Assembly: GCA_012839385.1 (NCBI GenBank)
Contig: DUNL01000134.1
Coordinates: 1-34,145 of the forward strand
Length of the DNA stretch: 34,145 bases
Direction of reading: 5' to 3'
From: Clostridiaceae bacterium
GTDB taxonomy: Bacteria > Bacillota > Clostridia > Saccharofermentanales > DTU023
Both the position numbers and the translations under genes were made by a program. Below, in pieces: positions 24,226 to 32,570 of the stretch. Under the pieces are notes generated by a model. That model did no database searches, was not told the origin of the DNA, and worked only from the letters and a program-made list of their open reading frames with translations. How positions within the stretch are numbered: position 1 is the stretch's first letter; every line of letters begins with the position of its first letter.

Positions 24226-24770
24226 GGGAACAATTGCTCAATAAATATTTTGTTATTGGCGTTATAACGGGAGCTCACGGGATAGATGGCAGACTGCGCG
24301 TAAAACCTTTAACCGATGAGCCTGCCAGATTTCTTGACTTAAAAACTTGCCGGCTCATGAAGCAGGGTAAGTTCTTGCGCGAGTGTGAGGTAGAGGAGGC
24401 CGGTAGACACAATAACTTAATCTTGTTACGTCTTAATGGCGTGGATAACAGAGATCAGGCTCAAGCCTTGACCAATCTTGAGATAGCGGTAGAGCGTGGC
24501 GCAGCAATTGAGTTGGGACCGGATAGTTGGTTTATCGCGGATCTCATTGGTTGTGAAGTCTATGATGTAGAGCGCGCTCTACTGGGCACAGTTAAAGATA
24601 TTCTCCAACAGCCACATCATGACCTATATGTGGTGCAAAAGGCCCAGGAAAAAGATCTTCTTTTTCCCGCTCTCAAAACAATTCTCCTCTCTGTTCAACC
24701 GGAGAAGGGAAGAATAGACGTAAAATTACCTGATGGTCTGTATGAGATCTACCGGGAGACAACAGAGTGA
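24222..24770 (+). CDS. rimM: Ribosome maturation factor RimM
   Basis: About 180 residues. The N-terminal RimM barrel ([35 protein letters not shown]) and C-terminal PRC-barrel ([31 protein letters not shown]) are both present. It helps mature the 30S head and binds S19. The start is TTG: either 24222, overlapping the khpA stop by four bases, or 24234, which lies 5 bases after GAGGG and fits the family's short N-terminus. I report the longer form. It overlaps trmD. Confidence 0.93.
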   Translation: MREQLLNKYFVIGVITGAHGIDGRLRVKPLTDEPARFLDLKTCRLMKQGKFLRECEVEEAGRHNNLILLRLNGVDNRDQAQALTNLEIAVERGAAIELGPDSWFIADLIGCEVYDVERALLGTVKDILQQPHHDLYVVQKAQEKDLLFPALKTILLSVQPEKGRIDVKLPDGLYEIYRETTE

Positions 24771-25534
24771 AATTCAAAGTCTTAACTCTTTTTCCTGAGG
24801 CCATCAAGCCTTATCTAAACTCTTCCATTCTGGCTCGCGCTCAGGATAAGGGCCTCTTGGAAATAGAACTGATTCAAATCCGAGACTTCGCTGTCACGGA
24901 ATATGGTAAAGTTGATGATCAGCTCTACGGTGGTGGAACGGGCATGTTATTGATGGCGGAGCCGGTCTGGCAGGCGTGGTGCCATGCCGGCGGTCTAGAT
25001 CCGGAAAATGCCACCAAAGATGATCTGGCGACAGGGACAGAAACCGTTTTTCTTTCTCCTAGGGGGCGCGTCTTCAACCAGGCATATGCCCGCGAGTTGA
25101 TGAGATTTGATGAGCTGATTTTAATTTGTGGTCATTATGAAGGTGTAGATGACAGGGTTATAAAGCGTGTCGGCGCCCAAGAGTTGTCACTGGGTGATTA
25201 TGTTATTACCGGTGGCGAACTGGGGGCTTTGATAGTAATTGACGCCTTGAGTAGAATGCTTCCGGGCGTTCTGTCTGACGAGCTGGCCTGGCAACAGGAA
25301 TCACATTTCTCAGGCCTGTTGGAAGAGGAACAGTATACTCGACCGGCTGAATGGAGAGGTGAGAAGGTTCCCGAGGTGTTGCTATCCGGGCACGAGGCTA
25401 ATATCAAGCGCTGGCGCAGATTGTCAGCTTTGAATACGACATTGGAAAATAGACCTGATCTGCTTGAGCGCTATCCGCTCACGGCGCGAGAATGGGAAGA
25501 ACTGTTGCAGTTTCGGGCTAATTTATCTAAATAA
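24767..25534 (+). CDS. trmD: tRNA (guanine-N1)-methyltransferase TrmD
   Basis: A 255-residue SPOUT-fold enzyme that methylates G37 of tRNAs next to the anticodon, preventing +1 frameshifting. Family signatures are [32 protein letters not shown], the knotted SAM site [20 protein letters not shown], and the C-terminal [24 protein letters not shown] start at 24767 overlaps the rimM stop by four bases. It is part of the rpsP-khpA-rimM-trmD-rplS translation operon. Confidence 0.97.
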   Translation: MKFKVLTLFPEAIKPYLNSSILARAQDKGLLEIELIQIRDFAVTEYGKVDDQLYGGGTGMLLMAEPVWQAWCHAGGLDPENATKDDLATGTETVFLSPRGRVFNQAYARELMRFDELILICGHYEGVDDRVIKRVGAQELSLGDYVITGGELGALIVIDALSRMLPGVLSDELAWQQESHFSGLLEEEQYTRPAEWRGEKVPEVLLSGHEANIKRWRRLSALNTTLENRPDLLERYPLTAREWEELLQFRANLSK

Positions 25535-25704
25535 TCAGAAGTAGAGACGAACGCGTTCGTCAATAGTTCAGAGCTCGGGCCGACTAAGTCGGATCCAAGA
25601 CTTGCGCGGAGCTCAACTATCTGATAGAATTCTTTTTGGCTTATTTAGGGGATGGTCCGCTGCCGTTGCGTGTAAGAACATCCGTCGGAGAGGAGGAACG
25701 CAAG
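25535..25704 (+). ncRNA. Structured rplS (L19) leader candidate
   Basis: The 170 bp between trmD and rplS contain nested inverted repeats. There is a perfect 14-bp palindrome at 25547-25560. A two-part stem pairs ATAGTT (25563-25568) with AACTAT (25615-25620) and GAGCTC (25571-25576) with GAGCTC (25609-25614). An inner hairpin CCGACT/AGTCGG (25580-25592) and a T5 run at 25633-25637 complete it. About 70 bases then lead to the ribosome site GAGGAGG (25690-25696). Autoregulatory L19 leaders are known in Firmicutes. Whether this one matches that family cannot be told by eye. Confidence 0.55.
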
Positions 25705-26058
25705 ATGAGTATTGTGAAAGCAGTAGAGAGTGAATATCTGAGGGATGCTCATGAGAATGTCGGCGTCGGTGACTTTGTCCGTGTCCATCTCAAGATTAAA
25801 GAAGGCGCGCGCGAACGTATTCAGGTATTTGAAGGCACCGTTATTGGCCGTCGTGGTAGGGGAGTTAATGAGACATTGACAATTCGTAGAGTCTCCTACG
25901 GTGTTGGCGTTGAGCGTGTGTTGCCGGTACATTCACCCAAGATTAACCAGATTGAGGTCGTGCGTAAAGGACGTGTCCGCCGCGCGAAACTGAACTATCT
26001 GAGAAAACGGGTTGGCAAGGCGGCTAAAGTTAAAGAAAAATTGTCGACTCGTAAGTAA
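25705..26058 (+). CDS. rplS: 50S ribosomal protein L19
   Basis: A 117-residue basic protein located at the 30S-50S interface. Signatures are FRVH-like [39 protein letters not shown] and [18 protein letters not shown] 25705 follows GAGGAGG at an ideal distance. An upstream in-frame TTG at 25636 would run through the leader and is rejected. Its own terminator follows at 26070. Confidence 0.97.
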   Translation: MSIVKAVESEYLRDAHENVGVGDFVRVHLKIKEGARERIQVFEGTVIGRRGRGVNETLTIRRVSYGVGVERVLPVHSPKINQIEVVRKGRVRRAKLNYLRKRVGKAAKVKEKLSTRK

Positions 26059-26069
26059 TATACTAGGCC

Positions 26070-26094
26070 AAAGCTCCGCTCAGCGGAGCTTTTT
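26070..26094 (+). terminator. Intrinsic terminator after rplS
   Basis: A 10-bp G+C-rich stem (26070-26079 with 26083-26092), a three-base loop TCA and a T-run at the base. It closes the rpsP-rplS operon. rbgA starts 31 bp later without an obvious promoter, so partial read-through is likely. Confidence 0.92.
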
Positions 26095-26124
26095 CAACTC
26101 CGTATTTGTTGGGGCAGGTCACTT

Positions 26125-26994
26125 GTGAAAGAAATTAACTGGTTTCCCGGCCATATGGCCAAATCGAGACGAGAGCTGCTTGGAAGTCTCAAGAGAGCGG
26201 ATCTGATCTTAGAGGTCTGCGACGCTAGGTTGCCTAAATCATCTCGACACCCGGATCTGGACAAAATATCTGAGGGAAAGCCTGTTTGGACAATACTTGG
26301 GAAGTCCGATCTAGCTGATCCGGTCTGCACTGACAAATGGTTGTGTTCCGCGGAGGCGGAGAACAAGATCTGGCTGGCTCTGAACTTATTTTCCGATCGT
26401 GAGCTCAATCAACTGCGCAAGAGATTACGGGACTATAATGAAAAATTTCTTGTCGCGGCTAGGGCAAAGGGACAAAGAATTTCGCCGCTACGCCTTATTA
26501 TCGTTGGGATACCTAATACCGGCAAATCCACTCTGATTAATCGCCTTATCGGTAAGAAATCTACTCAGACTTCCAATCGACCCGGAGTTACCCGTAGCCT
26601 ACGTTGGGTTAGAGGAGGAACAGACTACGAAATCCTCGACACTCCCGGAATATTACCTCCTCGTCTAAACAACAAGGAGAGCAAATTAAATCTAGCGGCA
26701 GCCGGGGCGATACCTGACGATATCTTGCCTCTGGATGAGGTCGCCTTTGCCTTGTTTAAGAAACTACTGCTTGATTACCCGGCCTTAATGGAACAACGCT
26801 TTGCCGTTACGAACGGAGGACAAGAAGAGTGGGAATTGTTTCAGATGGCAGCCTGCAAGAGAAATTGCTTAGCCAGTGGTGGGAAAGCGGATCTACCCAG
26901 ATTTATCAATCTTTTATTGCGGGAGTTCAGAACTGGCAAAATTGGTAGAATAAGCCTGGAATGTCCTCCCTTTGTCATGGATATAACTGAATAG
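26125..26994 (+). CDS. rbgA: Ribosome biogenesis GTPase RbgA (YlqF) with altered G4 motif
   Basis: A 289-residue circularly permuted GTPase needed for late 50S assembly. Order of motifs: G4 at 59-62, then G1 GIPNTGKS (128-135), G2 T156 (RPGVTRS) and G3 DTPG (172-175). A C-terminal ANTAR-like domain ends in LLREFRTGKIGRISLE. The N-terminal NWFPGHMAKSRRE is diagnostic. The G4 motif reads GKSD instead of the usual NKxD, so the guanine-contacting Asn is a Gly. GTG start at 26125 follows AGGT. Its position after rplS and before rnhB is the classic Firmicutes order. Confidence 0.93.
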   Translation: MKEINWFPGHMAKSRRELLGSLKRADLILEVCDARLPKSSRHPDLDKISEGKPVWTILGKSDLADPVCTDKWLCSAEAENKIWLALNLFSDRELNQLRKRLRDYNEKFLVAARAKGQRISPLRLIIVGIPNTGKSTLINRLIGKKSTQTSNRPGVTRSLRWVRGGTDYEILDTPGILPPRLNNKESKLNLAAAGAIPDDILPLDEVAFALFKKLLLDYPALMEQRFAVTNGGQEEWELFQMAACKRNCLASGGKADLPRFINLLLREFRTGKIGRISLECPPFVMDITE

Positions 26995-26996
26995 AG

Positions 26997-28028
26997 ATGG
27001 CAGAACCGACTCCGCGAAAACAATATAAGATGCGTATCACCAAGAGGGATGAGGAACGCTGGTCTAAAATGCAGAGCTATGTGTTAGAGCTGGAAGCAAA
27101 AGGCTACAGATTTATTGCCGGGGTAGATGAAGCGGGGAGAGGGCCGTTGGCGGGTCCGGTGGTTGCCGCTGCCTGTATCTTACCTAGTCAGGAGATGTTC
27201 TTAGGCCTTAATGATTCCAAGAAGATGACAGTAAAGCGTAGAGAGTTCTTATATCAGGAAATTGTGGAGCGAGCGCTAGCCTATAGTATAATTCCTGTTT
27301 CTTCGACAGTGATAGATCTGATTAATATTAGAAATGCTACTTTACAGGCAATGACAGAAGCAGTAAATAATCTCTGTCCGACTCCTGATATTGTACTTAC
27401 AGACGCCATGGTCTTGAAAGGCTTAGCTTTTCCTATACAGGCGCTGACAAAAGGTGACGCTAGAGTTAATAGCATAGCTGCTGCCTCAGTTCTGGCCAAA
27501 GTATCACGGGATAGGCTGATGGCTGAATATGACAAACTATATCCCGGATATGGTTTCGCTAAGCATAAAGGATATGGCACTAAGCAACATTATGAATCTT
27601 TAGAAAAGTTAGGGGCCTCACCGATACACCGCCTTTCTTTCTTAAGGCCTGAACACAAAGGTCAAAGTTACAGCAGTGATCTCGGACTAAAATATGAAAA
27701 AGCGGTGGCGGCCCATCTCTCCGGGCAGGGATACAGTATTATTGCCAGACGCTATTCGATCCCTAATCTGGGGGAAATTGATTTGATCTGTAGCAAGGAT
27801 GACAAAATATATTTCGTTGAAGTAAAAGCGAGAGCTAATAGTTCAAAGGAATATGGCGGTGTCGCGGAAGCGATAACCGGGCATAAGATAAAACGCCTTC
27901 GCTCCACAGCCGAGATTTTTCTTGAACGCTATGCTCTGACTGATAGAACGGCCATCATGATAGCGGCCTTGGTAAGCTGTGACGGGCAGGGAGAAGTGGA
28001 GCGGATTAAGTATTGCCCGATCGATTAA
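26997..28028 (+). CDS. rnhB: Ribonuclease HII fused to a YraN/UPF0102 nuclease-like domain
   Basis: A 343-residue two-domain protein. Residues 38-218 are RNase HII (GVDEAGRGPLAGPVVAAA with D44 and E45, TDAM with D136, and KGDARVNSIAAASVLAKVSRD with D172). It nicks DNA at misincorporated ribonucleotides. Residues 228-343 are a UPF0102/YraN domain with the restriction-nuclease-like pattern E260-x-D262 and E275-V-K277 (LGEIDLI, FVEVKARA). The two genes are usually separate neighbours; here they are one open frame. The start at 26997 has only a weak ribosome site, and later in-frame ATGs (27030, 27069) would keep both domains. Confidence 0.94.
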   Translation: MAEPTPRKQYKMRITKRDEERWSKMQSYVLELEAKGYRFIAGVDEAGRGPLAGPVVAAACILPSQEMFLGLNDSKKMTVKRREFLYQEIVERALAYSIIPVSSTVIDLINIRNATLQAMTEAVNNLCPTPDIVLTDAMVLKGLAFPIQALTKGDARVNSIAAASVLAKVSRDRLMAEYDKLYPGYGFAKHKGYGTKQHYESLEKLGASPIHRLSFLRPEHKGQSYSSDLGLKYEKAVAAHLSGQGYSIIARRYSIPNLGEIDLICSKDDKIYFVEVKARANSSKEYGGVAEAITGHKIKRLRSTAEIFLERYALTDRTAIMIAALVSCDGQGEVERIKYCPID

Positions 28029-28066
28029 TTGCCAGTAGGTTAGTTGTCATTACATAAAAAATTCTC

Positions 28067-28105
28067 TTGAAAAATAATTGTTCTATGATATGATGTATAG
28101 ACATC
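28067..28105 (+). promoter_or_regulatory. Promoter and GntR/HutC-type operator before the regulator gene
   Basis: TTGAAA (28067-28072), 16 bp, TATGAT (28089-28094). Overlapping the -10 is the inverted repeat GATGT-ATAG-ACATC (28092-28105). Its core GTATAGAC (28095-28102) fits the GTMTAKAC consensus described for the HutC subfamily of GntR regulators. The next gene is such a regulator, so negative autoregulation of the whole operon is the simplest reading. Confidence 0.68.
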
Positions 28106-28139
28106 TTGCTTTTCAATTAGATTATTGGGGGACAATAGT

Positions 28140-28862
28140 ATGAAGTTGGACAAACATAGTAGTATTCCGCTATATGCGCAATTAAGGGAATTGATCGTTG
28201 AGCGTATCCAGGAGGGGGATTACAAACAAGGTGACAGAATACCCTCCGAGATGCAGCTTTGCAAAGAATTAGATTTATCGCGCCCTACCGTGAGACAGGC
28301 AATATCCGAGTTGGTGTCGGATGGGATTTTAGAAATTCATAAGGGTCGAGGCACCTATGTCGCGACTGAGCCGGAACGCTTGTCAATTCCACACTTTAAC
28401 GCGCTTAGTTTTTCTTTTCTCAATCTTAACTCTTATGATGATATTGAGCTACGCCCGGTTATGTTGGTTGAGCCGGATAGTGAACTTGACGAAATTTTCG
28501 GCATTACCGGCAAACATCCGGGTTATTGGTTAGCGCAATGGCCTATTTATTATGATCATCAGATTCATGGTTGGTGTTCATCGTATATTCCGGTATCTAT
28601 TTTTCCTGACTTGGGACAAAGTATCAGTTCCGGTAAAAGAATGGTGGATATTAAATCAAATAAATATGCTTTCTTGCCGAATAAGGGCAGTGTCCATATT
28701 TTTGCCAGGCCGGCTCGCAATCGAGAAGCTAAAATGCTTGAGATACCCAGACGCTCCTTTGTTCTGGCTGTGGAAGGGCCTTTGTTCGCGCGTAATGGCA
28801 ATGTCTGTGAAGTTATTAGAACGGCTTTGCGTCCGGAATTAATTAGACTTGAAATCAACTGA
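28140..28862 (+). CDS. GntR-family regulator, HutC/UTRA type
   Basis: A 240-residue repressor-type protein. The N-terminal winged helix-turn-helix spans residues 8-75 (IPLYAQLRELIVERIQEGDY, RIPSEMQLCKELDLSRPTVRQAI, HKGRGTYV). The C-terminal UTRA-like ligand domain runs from about 85 to 238. Such proteins sense small metabolites (sugars, amino acids, fatty acids); the ligand here is unknown. ATG 28140 follows GGGGGA (28127-28132). Its stop is one base from the cysteine desulfurase start, so it is probably the first gene of a gntR-iscS-thiI operon. Confidence 0.9.
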   Translation: MKLDKHSSIPLYAQLRELIVERIQEGDYKQGDRIPSEMQLCKELDLSRPTVRQAISELVSDGILEIHKGRGTYVATEPERLSIPHFNALSFSFLNLNSYDDIELRPVMLVEPDSELDEIFGITGKHPGYWLAQWPIYYDHQIHGWCSSYIPVSIFPDLGQSISSGKRMVDIKSNKYAFLPNKGSVHIFARPARNREAKMLEIPRRSFVLAVEGPLFARNGNVCEVIRTALRPELIRLEIN

Positions 28863-28863
28863 T

Positions 28864-30009
28864 ATGCCTAATAAGGAAATTTATCTTGATTATGCCGCTA
28901 CCAGCCCTGTAAAAGCGGAAATTCTGGATTCTTATTTTACAGATTTAAATGAAATTTACGCGAATCCCGCGTCCGGTCATGAGGCCGGACATCAGGCTAT
29001 GTTGGCTATCGACAGAGCGCGAGCTATACTATCTCGGGTTTTTCACGCTAAGCCACATGAGCTGATCTTTACTTCAGGTGGTACCGAATCTTTGAACTTG
29101 GCCTTGCAAGGTCTGGCCGGGGCTTATGTCAGGCTCCCCCGCAAGATTGTTATTTCGGCGGGTGAGCATGAGGCGGTAAGAGCTGTTTCTCGAGCTATAA
29201 ATTATGATGTGTTTGAAATAGGGCTGGACCCTGATAGCGGCACAGTAGTAAGAGAAAATCTGATCGGGATTGTTGAAAAACAGCAACCGGGGATCGTGAG
29301 TTTAATTTATATAAGCAATGAGACAGGAGCGATAAATCCGGTTAGAGAATTAATCTCAGAGATACGTGGTCTTAGTCCCCGAACTAAAATTCATCTTGAC
29401 GCTGTACAGGCGGCAGGGAAGGTGGAACTGGATTTTTCCGCCCTTGATTGCGATCTGATGTCAATTTCCGGGCATAAGCTAGGTTCTCCTAAAGGTATCG
29501 GTATCCTTATCAAGCGGGATAAAACTTTACTAAAGCCGCTTCTTTATGGTGGAGGGCAGCAGTCAGGCCTACGCTCCGGCACGGAAAGCGCTCCCTTGGC
29601 TCTAGCCTTGGCTAGAGCGGCAGAACGGGCTACGTCACAATTGACAGACAACGCCGAGCGATGTCTTTTGTTAAAAAACCTGTTTCTCGAGTCCCTCAGA
29701 GAGATTACAACTGAATTCAGATTGCTCTCGCCATCTACGGCCGTACCTCAGATTATTGCCCTGTCTTTTCCTCGTCTACGCGGGGAAACACTGGTCAACG
29801 CGGCTAGCGTGAGAGGAGTATATATCTCACATGGTTCCGCTTGTTCCGGGCTTCATGTGGGTGAAAGCCCTGCCCTCAGAGCTTTAGGATTATCTGAGGA
29901 CGAAATATTAGGAACCGTAAGGGTTAGTTTGAATGAGGACGTCGCTGAAGATGATATTGTCGCCGCGGCGCGGATTATCGGTTCCGAGTACCTGAGGTGG
30001 AGATTATAG
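28864..30009 (+). CDS. Cysteine desulfurase (NifS/IscS family)
   Basis: A 381-residue PLP enzyme that removes sulfur from cysteine as an enzyme-bound persulfide. It has the N-terminal YLDYAATSPVK, ESLNLALQ, the H-L-D-A-V-Q-A-A-G segment, PLP lysine K205 in SGHKLGSPKG, the GGGQQSGLRSGTES stretch, and the catalytic C327 in HGSACSG. Directly abutting thiI, it is likely the sulfur donor for 4-thiouridine in tRNA, like NifZ in Bacillus. ATG 28864 is chosen; the TTG at 28849 lies inside the regulator gene. A second cysteine desulfurase begins at 34010. Confidence 0.94.
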   Translation: MPNKEIYLDYAATSPVKAEILDSYFTDLNEIYANPASGHEAGHQAMLAIDRARAILSRVFHAKPHELIFTSGGTESLNLALQGLAGAYVRLPRKIVISAGEHEAVRAVSRAINYDVFEIGLDPDSGTVVRENLIGIVEKQQPGIVSLIYISNETGAINPVRELISEIRGLSPRTKIHLDAVQAAGKVELDFSALDCDLMSISGHKLGSPKGIGILIKRDKTLLKPLLYGGGQQSGLRSGTESAPLALALARAAERATSQLTDNAERCLLLKNLFLESLREITTEFRLLSPSTAVPQIIALSFPRLRGETLVNAASVRGVYISHGSACSGLHVGESPALRALGLSEDEILGTVRVSLNEDVAEDDIVAAARIIGSEYLRWRL

Positions 30010-31227
30010 ATGCAAGAGAATTTGAGTAATGGATATGAGGAGATAATTCTCGTCAGAATCGGCGAAATAGCTCTTAAGGGGGCTAACCGCAGTAAATTTT
30101 ATAATCAATTGATAGGGAATATCAGATATCGGCTCCGTGATCTGGGAAGATTTGACATTAGGCAAAGTCATACCCGTATTTGGATTAAGCCCAAGAACGA
30201 AATATTTCCGGCTCAAGAGATCTTAAAGCGCGTTAGTAAAATTTTCGGCATTGTATCTGCCAGTCTGGTGAGAACTTTTGTGGCAGAACCGCGGATTCTC
30301 CGAGAGCAGTTGTTAGACTATGCCAATGAAGTCATTTCAGGTAAAGATAAACTAAGTTTCAAAATTGAGACTCGCCGCGTGAATAAGAATTTTCCGCTTA
30401 GTAGTTACGAGGTTTCCAGCGCTGCCGGCAGTCTTCTGTTAGAGAAATTTCCTACTGTACTGACAGTTGATGTCCATAATCCTGACCTCGTATTTTCTAT
30501 CGAGATCAGAGAAAAAATATATTTATTCTCTGACAAAATAGATGGTCCCAAAGGCTTACCGGTAGGGATGGGGGGCAAAGGTCTGGCGCTTTTATCCGGT
30601 GGTATAGACAGTCCGGTGGCCGCTTGGCTGATGGCTTCCCGTGGCATGATGCTTGATACCGTATACTTTCATACGCCACCCTATACCAGCTCCAGGGCCC
30701 TGGACAAGGTTATTCGTCTCTCTCAAATACTGTCTAGGTATCTGGGTAACCACCGTTTATATATTGTGAATTTTACAGACATTCAGTTAGAACTTAATGA
30801 CAATTGTCGCAACGATATGCTGACAATCGTGATGCGTCGTATGATGATGAGGATTGCCTCAAGGCTCGCTAGTCAATTAGGATTTAAGTCATTAATAACA
30901 GGTGAGAGTTTAGGACAGGTGGCAAGTCAAACTCTGGAGGCTCTTATTACCACGGAAAAAGCTTCAGAGCATATCGTATTTCGGCCTCTGATCGGTTTAG
31001 ACAAAGATGAAATCACACGACTTTCCAGACAAATAGGAACATACGAGACCAGCATCGAGCCCTATGAGGATTGTTGCACGGTCTTTGTTTCTCGTCATCC
31101 TAAAACATTTCCCTCAGTCGAAGACGCTAAGTGGGCAGAACAGGATCTTGATATAAACCATCTCATTACCAGAGGTTTAGAAAGCGTTACTACTCAAGAG
31201 ATCTTCCTCCGCGATCATCTTGACTAA
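30010..31227 (+). CDS. thiI: tRNA 4-thiouridine synthase ThiI
   Basis: A 405-residue protein that activates uridine 8 of tRNA with ATP and accepts sulfur from a cysteine desulfurase. Order: N-terminal ferredoxin-like domain (VRIGEIALKGANRSKFYNQL), THUMP domain (about 60-170), and a PP-loop ATPase with LSGGIDSPVAAWLMASRG. The C-terminal part carries TGESLGQVASQTLEAL and SIEPYEDCCTVFVSRHPKT. It lacks the C-terminal rhodanese domain of the E. coli protein, as in Bacillus and most Firmicutes. Its start is directly adjacent to the desulfurase stop. Confidence 0.96.
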   Translation: MQENLSNGYEEIILVRIGEIALKGANRSKFYNQLIGNIRYRLRDLGRFDIRQSHTRIWIKPKNEIFPAQEILKRVSKIFGIVSASLVRTFVAEPRILREQLLDYANEVISGKDKLSFKIETRRVNKNFPLSSYEVSSAAGSLLLEKFPTVLTVDVHNPDLVFSIEIREKIYLFSDKIDGPKGLPVGMGGKGLALLSGGIDSPVAAWLMASRGMMLDTVYFHTPPYTSSRALDKVIRLSQILSRYLGNHRLYIVNFTDIQLELNDNCRNDMLTIVMRRMMMRIASRLASQLGFKSLITGESLGQVASQTLEALITTEKASEHIVFRPLIGLDKDEITRLSRQIGTYETSIEPYEDCCTVFVSRHPKTFPSVEDAKWAEQDLDINHLITRGLESVTTQEIFLRDHLD

Positions 31228-31229
31228 TT

Positions 31230-31258
31230 TTGTCATTAATACCGCCTTTCTGTATGTT
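31230..31258 (+). promoter_or_regulatory. Candidate glyA promoter
   Basis: TTGTCA (31230-31235), 17 bp, TATGTT (31253-31258) lies in the 92-bp gap between thiI and glyA, leaving a leader of about 55 bases. It is the best-spaced match here. No terminator for the upstream operon is visible, and I see no purine or glycine riboswitch. Confidence 0.48.
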
Positions 31259-31319
31259 ATGATTAAGCGTGTATAAATCTCATCAACATTAATAATACCG
31301 ATCATTCAGGAGGGGAAAA

Positions 31320-32570
31320 ATGGGTTGTTTATATTGTACAGCTGTCGAGCTGACTGATCCGGAACTCTTTGCGGCAATTAAAAGTGAGCTCAATCGTCAA
31401 CAAAATAAGCTTGAACTTATCGCGTCAGAAAATTTTGTCAGTTTAGCGGTGTTAGAAGCAGGTGGTTCAGTACTTACTAATAAATACGCGGAAGGGTATC
31501 CTGGGAAACGCTACTATGGCGGCTGTGAATTTGTTGATATAGTTGAGCAATTGGCGATTGACAGGGCCAAGGAGATATTTCAGGCGGAACATGCCAATGT
31601 GCAGCCCCATTCCGGAGCTTCCGCCAATACAGCAGTTTATTTCGCTACCTTAGAACCGGGAGATTCTATTTTAGGTATGGATTTATCCCATGGCGGACAT
31701 TTGACGCATGGTATGAAAATCAATATTAGCGGCAGATTCTTTAATTCTTATAGCTATCAAGTGTCACCGGAAACCTACCAAATTGACTATAAAAAATTGC
31801 TGGTCAAGGCCAAAGAAGTTAGACCTAAGATGATTATCGCCGGTGGTAGCGCGTATCCAAGAGCGATTGACTTTAAAGCTTTTAGAGAAATTGCCGACGA
31901 AGTAGGTGCCTTGCTCTTAGTTGACATGGCGCATATCGCGGGTATTGTCGCGGCGGGACTACATATGAATCCGGTGCCTTATGCTGACTTCGTTACCTCT
32001 ACTACCCACAAGACTTTATGTGGACCTAGGGGCGGCATTATCCTTTGCAAAGAAAAATATGCAAACGCGATTGATTCCGCTGTCTTCCCGGGCACTCAAG
32101 GTGGTCCTCTCATGCATATTATCGCGGCCAAGGCAGTGGCCTTTAAACAGGTTATGCAACCATCATTCCTAGATTATCAGAAGCGCGTGCTGGCCAATGC
32201 TAAAGCTTTAGCCGAAGGCTTCATAAACAGAGGTGTAGCTGTTGTTTCCGGTGGAACAGACACACATTTACTCTTGCTTGACCTTAGAACAACCGGTATC
32301 AGCGGGCAAGAATTACAGGAAAGATTGGACAAAGTTAATATCACCTGCAATAAGAATACAATTCCCTTTGACACTGAATCGCCGATGGTAACATCCGGTA
32401 TCCGACTGGGAACACCCGCGCTTACAACCAGAGGCTTTAACGAAGATGATATGGATAAGATAGCGGGACTAATTAGCCACGCGATTTATGATTACGAAAA
32501 TAAAAAGGAGCATATAGTAAAAGAAGTCGCCACGCTATGCGAAAAGTATCCACTTTATGACGAACTCTAA
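31320..32570 (+). CDS. glyA: Serine hydroxymethyltransferase
   Basis: A 416-residue PLP enzyme converting serine and tetrahydrofolate to glycine and 5,10-methylene-THF. Signatures are [52 protein letters not shown] and the PLP lysine in [14 protein letters not shown]. It opens with an unusual short [11 protein letters not shown] segment bearing two cysteines before the conserved region. ATG 31320 follows AGGAGGGG. Its product feeds FolD (8419). It overlaps rarA by 14 bp, so the two are co-transcribed. Confidence 0.97.
   Translation: MGCLYCTAVELTDPELFAAIKSELNRQQNKLELIASENFVSLAVLEAGGSVLTNKYAEGYPGKRYYGGCEFVDIVEQLAIDRAKEIFQAEHANVQPHSGASANTAVYFATLEPGDSILGMDLSHGGHLTHGMKINISGRFFNSYSYQVSPETYQIDYKKLLVKAKEVRPKMIIAGGSAYPRAIDFKAFREIADEVGALLLVDMAHIAGIVAAGLHMNPVPYADFVTSTTHKTLCGPRGGIILCKEKYANAIDSAVFPGTQGGPLMHIIAAKAVAFKQVMQPSFLDYQKRVLANAKALAEGFINRGVAVVSGGTDTHLLLLDLRTTGISGQELQERLDKVNITCNKNTIPFDTESPMVTSGIRLGTPALTTRGFNEDDMDKIAGLISHAIYDYENKKEHIVKEVATLCEKYPLYDEL

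Noticed and set aside
25547-25560. LexA box before rplS
   Set aside because: The palindrome has only two bases between GAAC and GTTC, while the box needs four.
25636-25704. Longer L19 start at TTG 25636
   Set aside because: The extra 23 residues are not L19-like and the best ribosome site serves ATG 25705.
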